Below, piece after piece: positions 54,882 through 64,000 of a stretch of 64,000 nt of DNA; positions within the stretch are counted from its first letter, which is position 1, and every line of letters starts with the position of its first letter. A program made the position numbers and the translations under genes. Source of the stretch: Bolinopsis microptera (lineage: Eukaryota > Ctenophora > Tentaculata > Lobata > Bolinopsidae); NCBI RefSeq assembly GCF_026151205.1, contig NC_087081.1, positions 8,551,246 to 8,615,245 of the forward strand, read 5' to 3'. The notes below the pieces were generated by a model. It searched no databases, was not told the DNA's origin, and was given only the letters and a program-made list of their open reading frames with translations.

Positions 54882-55619
54882 TTTCACTTCGATTTTCATT
54901 AACAAATAATCCTTCTTTTTTTAAACTCTGGCCCAGCTGCATGCTGGGTTTCAGAATGCGATACCAGATAAATATGCTAATTAATTGCGCAGATCCTATA
55001 ATTGGATCCAATTACACGCGATACACTATATTATTCCATATAAGGCCTGATCAAGTAGCTTGAGCTCGGAGAACATGCTCTGGTGACGTCTTAATCATGT
55101 GACCTCAGGCTCATAATCACGTGACCTCAGACCCAATCAATTGGGTTCTGGCCTGGTCAGCCCGGCCCCTGTCACCCGATCTTAAGGTGACGTACCACAC
55201 CTCGTTGACCCAATCAATGTCTGGAAGGCTAAAAATTGTCACATGCCAAACTCACAATATTCTTAAAGAGTTGTCCAAGATGACGATACATAGAGGCCGC
55301 AAAATTTTGAGGAATGCCAGATCCTGGTGGAACCTAAGTGATCCATGACATCACCACATGATGATGATAGGTTACATCACCACATATTACGTAACCTCAC
55401 AGGAAATGGAAACTTTAAATGCAAAAAATTTGATAATCAATCACAATTTTTAGTTTTTAAAGAGTGGATCTTGTCATTGAACGTGCTCAACTTTTCTTTT
55501 ACACAAATTTCCAGTGCGCTAAGCCAAGGAAACTATAAATATACAATCTATCTGCTATAACATAATTACAAGTAATTATGTAGATATTTAATTATGAGTA
55601 ATTAATTATACCGTCTCAG
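54882..55619. other. Intron sequence before Ig exon D
   Basis: Unique sequence with a few short inverted matches (GGTCACGTGACC-like ATCACGTGACCTCAG repeats near 55095-55130 and GACATCACCACAT twice at 55347-55385). No gene is seen. Confidence 0.4.
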
Positions 55620-55723
55620 AGGTGTTGGAGAGACCAGTGTTTGATGAGCAACCACAGACGCAGATTGTGGAGTTGGGTGACAATGCTATCTTCTCTTGTT
55701 CCCTTCAACTTGCTAACGTTCAG
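55620..55723 (+). CDS. Immunoglobulin-superfamily gene, exon D (partial)
   Basis: Bounded by CCGTCTCAG| and |GTTTAC. In the phase left by exon C (1 nt carried) it reads VLERPVFDEQPQTQIVELGD and then NAIFSCSLQLANVQ. This is the start of an Ig domain: proline-rich linker, G-strand entry and first cysteine. The phase match with exon C at 35707, ~20 kb away, is the reason for placing both in one gene. The exon ends in phase 0. Confidence 0.7.
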
Positions 55724-56724
55724 GTTTACATGGGAGATATTATTTACAATTAATAATTAATATTATTTACATAGTTAATATTATACAATTATTCATGCTG
55801 TCAGTAATTCTGAGATACTGTATGAAACTTCGGATTCTTGACCCACGTTATGCTGTTATGCAATGAATCCGAGGTATGCTTTAGAAATTGAATTTTATAT
55901 CATACGGACGAAAACATTTTTTGCTCTAAGAGATCGTTCACCTCGAAGTAGTTTTGAGGATTGATTGGCTTGAGTTCGAAATTATAAACAAAACTGTGCT
56001 GTACAACGTTCCAAAGCAATATATAATGTATGGTAGGATTAACATAGAAATTGAACATATTAGTAATACGGTGAGAATCAAGATTGGCAACCTCTTCACC
56101 AATCCATATTAAAGAGTCAAACAAATTGAAGATTCACAAAGTCTGTAGGAAGGTTAGCTCTAGAAAATACCGGTGGAACCAATTCCATAGGCCCTACAAT
56201 GTTCCCTCTGTCCTCAGGGTTGACCTAGAAATCGAACATGATACAGCGAGACTCGGAATTGACAAGCTATTCACCAGTTTGACATCCTACATTTCTGTTG
56301 TTGAAACTCTCGCTGTTGCTCTCGCGGTTGGAACATACTCTTCGTATTGTAGTTGGATAAGGTTAATTGTCTGACTCCACCTTGCTGATACCGATCTGAC
56401 TGCTTTGAGTCCTTCAGTGACGATGTCACTGTACAGTAGCGGGTTGATGACAGAGTTGAAGGGTAGGATTATTATTGAGAACACGGGATACCTTGAGGAG
56501 GCGTTTATAACCTCGAAGAAGTGCAATAGGCACACCACAGAAAATGGAACCCAGCAGAGAAAGTCTGTAGCTATGATGATGGATATCGTGGTTTGCAGCT
56601 TCAGGTCTCTTTTGCGAGTTGCTGGCGTTTTGACAGTTACACTCTGAGATGATCTTGTGACGTAATATTGGATGGCAATGTAGCATCCAGTAATCAAAAC
56701 AAAGCATATAAAGTTTAGAAGCAG

Positions 56725-58438
56725 GGGGGGGGCCAATGGCATAAATGGAGAAAATGGAGAATTACTCATGGGTTTTTCCATTTTCTCCATAGAAATAGTC
56801 TCCATTTTATGCCATTTTATGCCATTTTATGCCATGGAAAACCTGAAAAATAATAATGAACAGAGTATTATATCATGAAACATGGAGAAAAGTGGTTTTC
56901 AGAAAAACTTTGAAAAATGTTGACTTAAAAAATGTTCGGTCCGAGTCATTTTCGATACGTACCTCCCGTATCGAGAGCTCCCGATTCCGAGCTCGTGTTG
57001 CAAAGGGGAGGCCTGCCTTCCGAGATCGCATTACTTCGAGTCCAAAATTGTGTATCGAGGGGAAGGTGTGGACTTCGAAAAACCGAAAAAAATATTTTCG
57101 GCCAATAATGAACAGAGTATCATGAAACATGGAGAAAAGTGGTTTTCAGAAAAACTTTGAAAAATGTTGACTTAAAAAATGTTCGGTCCGAGTCATTTTC
57201 GATACGTACCTCCCGTATCGAGAGCTCCCGATTCCGAGCTCGTGTTGCAAAGGGGAGGCCTGCCTTCCGAGATCGCATTACTTCGAGTCCAAAATTGTGT
57301 ATCGAGGGGAAGGTGTGGACTTCGAAAAACCGAAAAAAATATTTTCGGCCAATAATGAACAGAGTATCATGAAACATGGAGAAAAGTGGTTTTCAGAAAA
57401 ACTTTGAAAAATGTTGACTTAGAAAATGTTCGGTCCGAGTCATTTTCGATACGTACCTCCCGTATCGAGAGCTCCCGATTCCGAGCTCGTGTTGCAAAGG
57501 GGAGGCATGCGTTCCGAGATCGCATTACCTCGAGTCCAAAATTGTGTATCGAGGGGAAGGTGTGGACTTTGAAAAACCGAAAAAATATTTTCGGCAAATA
57601 ATGAACAGAGTAGCATGAAACGTGGAAAAAAGCGGTTTTCAGAAAAAATTTGAAAAATTTTGACCGAAAAAATATTTTCGGCTTATAATGAAGAGTGTAG
57701 CATGAAACGTGGAGAAAAGTGGTTTTTAGAAAAACTTTGAAAAATGTTGACTTAGAAAATTTTCGGCCCGAGTCATTCTCGATACGTACCTCTCGTATCG
57801 AGAGCTCCCGATTCCGAGCTCGTGTTGCAAAGGGGAGGCCTGCCTTCCGAGATCGCATTACCAGGGGGAAGCCTCGAGTCCAAAATTGTGTACCGAGCGA
57901 GGGGTAATTTTCTAAGTAGAAAATATTTTTTTGGTTTTTCGGTTTATCGAAGTCTGCACCTACCCCTCGATACACAAATTTGGACTCGAGGCTTCCCCCT
58001 GGTAATGCGATCTCGGAAGGCAGGGCCCCCCTTTGCAGTGCGAGCTTGTTTCGACTGTCGAGGATGTAGGTCTCACTTCTCAGTGCCTATTACTCTCCCC
58101 TATTACTCCTGCTGTAGCCTGTAGAAATAACTTTACACTAGGCTTGAGTAATTATGAGTTTGCCTGAAGTGTGCCTCTACCAACCTAGTATAAGCATCTA
58201 GTAGCCTACTATGAGCTTTCATAAGCTTGTTACGCCCCTAGTAAGCGTAAATAAACATGTTAGGATGTCCAATTTAGGTGTCAAATGGTGTTAAAGATGA
58301 AATTTCGAAGACAAAATTCATGGCATAAAATGGAGAAAATGGAGAATTACTCATGGGTTTTTCCATTTTCTCCATAGAAAAAGTCTCCATTTTATGCCAT
58401 TTTATGCCATTTTATGCCATTGCCCCCCCCCCCCCCCC
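56725..58438. mobile_element. 1,714-bp non-autonomous transposon with 8-bp target duplication
   Basis: Flanked by the exact direct repeat AGAAGCAG (56717-56724 and 58439-58446). Ends are inverted: a G-run followed by (C)CAATGGCATAAA(A)TGG at the left and the complement with a C-run at the right. Both ends also share the GGAGAAAATGGAGAATTACT subterminal block. 8-bp duplications are typical of hAT-group elements. No transposase is encoded; the inside is mostly tandem ~247-bp units. Confidence 0.88.
56868..57900. repeat. ~247-bp tandem units inside the receptor-splitting transposon
   Basis: Three near-identical units start at about 56873, 57119 and 57366 (ATCATGAAACATGGAGAAAAG). A fourth, diverged and rearranged copy is at ~57697-57900. 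A partial inverted copy is at ~57955-58050. The long open frames seen on both strands (SFSIRTSRIESS... and the reverse) follow from the repetition and are not called genes. Confidence 0.9.
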
Positions 58439-59267
58439 AGAAGCAGTATGGTAAGCGAATAAAGATACTGCGGATCTGATTTTGTGACAAGATATTTGAA
58501 AATACAAACACTGTCACTGCCATAAAACTCTACCTTGGCCCCCTCAATTCCTCCATAAGTGTCTGAAAACATTTCTCTTGCCATGTGTCTGATTCTAATC
58601 CATGACAGAGGTTGGTTTTTGTATCTCCCGTTGTAGCTTTGTAGGATCCTGTAATGGGTGTCTTTGTCCACCATGCCCGTAAATAAGGTTACTTTGCTGT
58701 AGTGTAACCCGTTCACAAAGAAATCTTCCAGTCCCTCAAGAAGGGGTAAAAATTCCAATGCTAGCGAAATGGACAGAAGAAACATTAGCATGACCGAGAC
58801 TTTCAAACGAGCTCGCCAACTCGTTGGATCTTTTGACACAGAGTTTATATTAGCAAGTCTTGAGATACTCAAGCAAGCCATTGAAAACAGTGAGAGTTGA
58901 GAAGCTATGGTGCTGATCACCCCAAGCGTATTACAATATTTGCTGGTCAGCCACTGATACTTGCTGAGGCAGAAGGTACCTTTGTAATGGTAGTCTACTG
59001 CTGCAATACTCAGCAAGTAGGATCCCACTAAGAAGTCTCCCACTGCTACTAAAAGTATAAGTAACTTGTCAACTCGTCCTCTGAGAGATTCACTCTCGAT
59101 AACCTCTTTCACGTGCGTTGCTATAATGAAGAGATTCAGTGTGATCACTAGTATCCCACTCACCCAAGAAAATACTTTTAATGACATGTTCTGGAGGAGA
59201 TTTCGTGAAGATTCTGAGCACGAGTCTCCACATTCATCTGAATAATCCCGACAGTCAACAGTTCCAT

Positions 59268-59367
59268 NNNNNNNNNNNNNNNNNNNNNNNNNNNNNNNNN
59301 NNNNNNNNNNNNNNNNNNNNNNNNNNNNNNNNNNNNNNNNNNNNNNNNNNNNNNNNNNNNNNNNNNN
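59268..59367. other. Assembly gap (100 N)
   Basis: Exactly 100 N, a conventional placeholder of unknown true length. It removes the N-terminal coding part of the 7TM receptor gene. Confidence 1.
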
Positions 59368-61559
59368 TGCAACGAATTACGCAACGCCGAGGCAGAACAG
59401 TCTCAAATAAACCATATTTAACTGGATTTTTCAAGTGCCATTTGTCAAGTAATGACGAAAATTTGTCCTTGGCAACTATTTCAATTACTTTCCTCTCTTA
59501 ATTCAATTTGTGATGTACCTGTTGTAGACGAGGTATTGGATTTACGGTATTACTTTGAATTCAACGAATTGCGCAACGCCGAGCCAGAACAGCCTCTATT
59601 AAATTAAACGAAATAGTACAGCATATTTCGAATTCCAGTTGGCGTATTCGGTCCGTTAGGGATTCAGCCTCCTTACCCTATTTGACATCAAGTAGGTTAA
59701 GATATAAATTTGTCGTGGTAAACTATCTCAATTAATTTTCCGCTCTTAAGTTCTTCAAACCGTATGTACCAGATTATAGCTTTATAGCCGCCATTATTTT
59801 ACACCTGTTAAATTAATTGTAGAATGTTCTATATATTGTACTATTGTAGAATGTTCTTTATGTTGTAGAATGGTCCGTAATACAAGTTGAACTGGTAATT
59901 ACGAGGACAAATGAACACCACCTGCCTCCCTCCGTGCTCCCTCCGTGCTCCCTCCGTGCCTTTATTCCAACATTCTGTACTCTTCTAGATGATCAGCTAA
60001 TAGAGAATATGCTAGATTGAATGTGAGATAATAGAGAGAGAGTGTAATACGTTTCAAATGTGAGTAGCAGCAGGGCGGACTGCTGGGCTAATCTAAGTAG
60101 CCCCCCTAATTTACCTGCAATGTTAAGATCACGTAGCTGTTCCCTTCCACACGTGTATAATTGAGACATTAGGGTCTTGATTACTGAGATTATTGTTCTG
60201 TTCTGATTAACTGTCAATTAAATGATTAATGACCATAAGAATAAGAAGGTGTCGTTGTTATGACGTCACAATTTTGGAGGGTACTTTATTGGCCCTGAGT
60301 ATGTTTCCTTTTATCATTAGCTGAATTACTTGACTTTTGGTGGTTTCAGAGTTTCAGTATTGATGCAATGTCTCCACCTTATCTGCCATGTGTTCTCTAA
60401 TGAATATCATAATTATATAATTTGGAGCTTCATCATGAGCTCCTTAGATTCCAACAAAGTGGTCTTGTAATTACAAGTTATAAATATAGCTCTGTGGTAT
60501 CTGTACTGTGATAAGTCTGTGGTTAGTCTGTGATAAGTCTGTGGTAAGTCTACGTCTGTGATAGAACTGTAATATTTTATACTATTCAGGGCTGAGGGCA
60601 CCTATCTACCTATTGAACCTTTCAGCCTAGTTAAAATGCTCCGTGACAAAATGGTAACCATGGACTAAACTAGCCCCTCACATTAGCCTCACTGTTTACT
60701 GTAATATAACATGTCCTAATATTAATACTCTAGTCATGCATACCACTGAAATAGCATGTATACCACTGTCCTCGGAAATAGAGCAACATTTCTCCTAAAA
60801 GCTGCATGATAGTCTAGTCTGCAAAATAGTGAGTTTAAGAGACAATGTTTAAAGAAGACATTGTAGGGTCGGGACTAAAGTCAGGTCGGATAAAACCAGA
60901 CGTAAAAGTGAAATGATGGCTCCTCCCTCATTAATGTAATCTCCGTAGACGTAACATGTTTAGTTAATTATGTTCACAAGGCTGGGCCCTTTGACAACGT
61001 TTACCGACCACAACGCTGATGATATACACTATTGCAGCCGAACATCTATTCGGCTTTATTGGACCGCCCATCATTAACGTAATTTTAACAAGTGAGATGT
61101 TTTTGACGTTTCAATTGAGATGTTCAGAATAATGCAGCTGACCAGTGAAAGTATTGCAAATTAGTCAAGAAATTTTCGAACAAATCTCACTTACCATTGT
61201 GATTGAAGCTGTGATATGAATAACTTAAACTGAAAGGAAGAGTGTGGACATTTAGAGTCCGCCCAACCCCACTTAGCCCTTACCAATAATACCGCCAAAT
61301 GTTAGAACACTGAAATCAAAATAATAACATCAAGACAATATGTCTCATCAAGGATGGAAATTCCTTTGTCTAACTTTTACGCAGTCGAGTGTAACTGATA
61401 CACACGAGTGTAATTGATACCCACGAGTTTAACTAATCGTTATAGTCCACCTTGTTAATTATTATCATTATCATATGAAGTATAGATAAAACGACAATTT
61501 AAGAAATATACTCAATGTACTTGATACGTGATGTGAATAATTTAAAATGTATATTTCAG
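59368..61559. other. Gene-free stretch after the gap
   Basis: A diverged direct repeat of ~190 bp starts CAACGAATT(A/G)CGCAACGCCG at 59370 and 59559. A short GTCTGTGATAAGTCTGTGGT array lies at 60505-60560. No gene is recognised. Confidence 0.45.
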
Positions 61560-61635
61560 TTGTGTTTGACAGCAACCGCTGGTTTCACTCAACAGAAGTG
61601 ATGGAAGGAGAATACAGTTTAACCATAGGAGCTGA
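61560..61635 (+). CDS. Probable Ig-superfamily exon E (partial)
   Basis: Between ATTTCAG| and a GTACGA donor. The open phase reads VFDSNRWFHSTEVMEGEYSL then TIGAE, like the C'-D-E strands of an Ig domain (Y-S-L-T-I). Its entry phase does not fit exon D directly, so at least one exon between 55724 and 61559 would be missing from this model. Confidence 0.4.
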
Positions 61636-63144
61636 GTACGACTAGTTGATTAATTAACGATTAATTAAAAATTGATTAGTTAAATTATTGACAATTTGTT
61701 CATTACTAACCTTTATTTTATGCGATCCTAGAAATTCGTTCACAATTTTCTTATCAGCATGATTATCATGACTATTGATCGATGATTTCTTCACCTTATT
61801 TCTGAAAAATATGTTCGTGAATACGCTTTTGATTTGCTTTTTGCTAATTGCTGATTATAATGGAGACTCTAACCAATACCTTAAACAGCAGATTTTTCGT
61901 TAACATATTAAATTATTTTGTTCCATAACGAAATGATTTAAATTATCATGACATAATGAGCTACATGCCTGCTACTTGCTGGAAGGTAATACCATATATG
62001 GCCTATATTACTAATGGATTATGATCAGTATTATTATATAGTGATGGAGATTATATTACTGGCAATACACCGAATACAGATTTAAAAGTTTATGAATTGG
62101 TTATTTGAAGATTTTTAACTTAAGATTTCAACAACAAGTTACAAGATGAAGCTGAAGGTTAATTAAAATCTGCAGAAGATATTGATTCTAACATTCTTTA
62201 TTATTACAATTTAATTCTACTATTTTGATGTATCATATTATTGTAATATTTAGATATCATTACTCTTATGATACCTTAGACAAAATTTCAATGCTTTTGG
62301 TGGTTTACAAACATAAATAACAATGCATCGGTGATAAAATTACAGTTCCGGGGGGGGGGGGGGGGGGGGGGGGGGGGCATATGTTAACAATTCATATGTT
62401 AACAATTCATATGTTAACAATTCAATGTTGATTTGGTGTGGCCAAAATTGGGTGTGGCCAAAATTTAAAAATATGATTTTTAAATTTTGGCGACGGAATC
62501 CTCGAATAAGTAGTTGTACAGTTGTATACCATCCGCAAATTTACAGATCTCAAATATGAAAAATGGTTATGTTATAAGCCCCAACGTATATCTGTATATA
62601 TACTGACTTTTGGCCCACCCCTGGCGCTGTTCAGTGTACATTTATATTAAATGTACTGAGTCAGAAGTCTAGAATGGTCCAGATCTGGCATTTGTTATAT
62701 ATGATAATGCGAACAGTCCCTCATTGGTTTTGGCGGGTTACTAAGGGACCTGAGGAAAACTAAGTTCAGCAAGACCCAATGTAACAGCCAAGGTAACAAT
62801 GTTCGTACACCCGGGTTTGATACACGGCGTGATATAAAGAGGGTAGCATTATTATAAACTCTGAAGAAAGCTCGTAAGAAATACGCAATCAGCTTAATTT
62901 ACTTCCTTTATTTAGGCCAATGGCAATTTTCATGTTACCTCAAATCCTGGCGGCGACCTCCAATTGTTTCGTATACGATATAAGCCGCGCTGCACGTACT
63001 ACTTTTTAAAATGTTACTGGATCGAATTGAAGAACTACGCATTGATTTGTATATTAAACATGCATGCCGCTTATTTCTCTTCGCCATTTAAGTTACAGAG
63101 TACAGATGGGTCATAATGCCGGATCATTCATCACTGTTAGATTT
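61636..63144. other. AT-rich stretch with a 28-G run and 15-bp repeat
   Basis: 28 consecutive G at 62350-62377 are followed directly by three copies of CATATGTTAACAATT (62378-62422). The rest holds no recognised gene. Confidence 0.6.
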
Positions 63145-63252
63145 ACCTGAGGACCCCAGGCTTTAATGTTGTTAGAGATCAGGGCCGCGCTCAGCCTGTC
63201 ATTCCGCCTAATCTATGTTGTTTAACAACATTAAAGCCTGGGGTCCTCAGGT
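63145..63252. repeat. Hairpin with a perfect 30-bp stem
   Basis: 63145-63174 and 63223-63252 are exact reverse complements (ACCTGAGGACCCCAGGCTTT...), separated by 48 nt. The 108-nt structure could be a small foldback element or, less likely, a hairpin RNA precursor. Confidence 0.85.
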
Positions 63253-64000
63253 AATGGACATGTGGCTGGATTGTTATTGCTATGGGAGACTGGCAAAAAA
63301 TTATTATATTGCGCGCGCGGCGCTCGTGCGGAAGAAAATGGCATTTTCACCACAAAATATTTATCGCGCGTGCTCAAGGGAACCGATTCTCCCGGAACCG
63401 ATTCTCCCGCCAAATCTAATACAAATTAGCTATGGCGTCACTGCACCATGCTACGTAATCCAAACCATGCCAACAAGGAACGCAAACACACAATAAATCT
63501 TGTATTGTAAAGTCTTCTTGTAGGCACTAAAAGTTACATTTCTATTGGTGTTTTACATTGCGGCCATTTCAAAATAAGAACGAAGTTTTAATAGGTTTTA
63601 ATATTTACATGTTCATATTAATTAACACATGTTAACATTTACATGTTCATATCAATAAGTTATATTTCGTATTATTGATATAAAATTAAGCTAATAAGGA
63701 TAAAGGACTCTTTATAATTCCAACCAAAATGTATTCAGTGATCCAAACTTGTGAAAAATTTCAAACCAAAATTCAACCATCTATGAAGAAACAAAAACGA
63801 AAGAAAATAGCCTTTAAACCTATGTACAATTAAAAAAGGTTTTCTATCTATTAAAGCAGGTATTTCTATTTCCTATGTCAAATCCAATCTAAAAACACTT
63901 TAAACGACATCAACTGACCAACAATTTGTAGCATACAAAACGGCCTTCCTATGAAAGAAAACAGGTTCGTAAAACATGTTCAAAATTTAGTCTGAAACAA
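63253..64000. other. Right edge of window, no gene recognised
   Basis: The open frame at 63215-63496 overlaps the hairpin and a GAACCGATTCTCCCG doubling and shows no domain. The remainder is AT-rich. Confidence 0.45.

Larger units (their letters stand above)
56287..59267 (-). pseudogene. LGR/GRL101-type 7TM receptor split by a transposon inside TM5
   Basis: Rhodopsin-class receptor related to leucine-rich/LDLa receptors. The 5' part (59267-58447) starts in the assembly gap with an LDLa-like DCRDYSDECGDSC (the frame is open into the gap, so the Met at 59187 is internal). It continues through TM1 (WVSGILVITLNLFI), TM2, TM3 and TM4 and a long second extracellular loop ending EFYGSDSVCIF. The 3' part (56724-56287) supplies the rest of TM5, TM6 (ATDFLCWVPFSVVCLL) and TM7 (LPFNSVINPLLY) and a cytoplasmic tail with stop. 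The E/DRY position after TM3 reads I-S-R-L. The break is the insertion at 56725-58438. Joining across it with one 8-bp target copy keeps the frame, so the gene was intact before insertion. It lies on the opposite strand inside the Ig gene. Confidence 0.88.

Noticed and set aside
56856-57975. Several 70-200-codon frames on both strands
   Set aside because: They repeat with the 247-bp tandem units of the inserted transposon and lack any transposase motif.

Overview
The window is animal nuclear DNA. The evidence is spliced host genes with GT-AG introns, immunoglobulin (Ig)-domain exons, a leucine-rich/LDLa-type 7TM receptor, a glycosyltransferase family 43 gene, many minisatellites and several classes of transposable element. 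The AT-rich sequence, large nested intron and receptor type would suit an early-branching or invertebrate metazoan (cnidarian, ctenophore or similar), but the sequence alone does not settle the taxon. There is one 100-base assembly gap (59268-59367).

The main object is a complete Polinton/Maverick (adintovirus-like) element at 1277-21949 (20,673 bp). It has ~190-bp terminal inverted repeats starting 5'-AGTAGTAATATAAAG and a perfect 6-bp target duplication, TAAACT (1271-1276 and 21950-21955). From left to right it holds: a rightward early-type block (two OB-fold-like proteins, a LEM-domain-like protein, a small helical protein); a leftward structural and integration block (integrase with chromodomain, packaging ATPase, two small proteins, penton-like minor capsid protein, basic pVI/pX-like protein, double-jelly-roll major capsid protein, adenain-type protease); a second rightward block (zinc-finger/coiled-coil protein, secreted or membrane glycoprotein, three small proteins); a leftward protein-primed family B DNA polymerase; then ~4 kb of satellites and one small putative spliced gene. 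Genes within blocks overlap by a few bases or carry their own TATA box 30-45 nt before the ATG. All are intronless except the polymerase, which is cut into about 15 exons by 14 short GT-AG introns. Its first exon carries an apparent frameshift.

Right of it lie a 1.36-kb near-perfect palindromic foldback element with TTAA ends (22158-23517), a decayed LTR retroelement with gag and protease but no reverse transcriptase (23.7-26.25 kb, leftward), and a 21-bp minisatellite. Next come a three-exon leftward GT43 (glucuronyltransferase-like) gene with an altered metal-binding motif (28489-30022), an intact 1121-codon non-LTR retrotransposon ORF (30962-34327, leftward), and the start of a rightward Ig-superfamily gene (34718-35707).

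The Ig gene resumes at 55620-55723 and probably 61560-61635, so 35.7-55.6 kb is read as a ~20-kb intron. That interval contains a Tc1/mariner-like MITE, degenerate repeats, many small indel-bearing duplications and three tandem ~1.9-kb units. A leftward 7TM receptor gene nested in the next interval is split inside TM5 by a 1,714-bp transposon insertion with an 8-bp target duplication. Removing the insertion and one target copy would leave the frame open. The final 2 kb hold a G-run and a 30-bp-stem hairpin.
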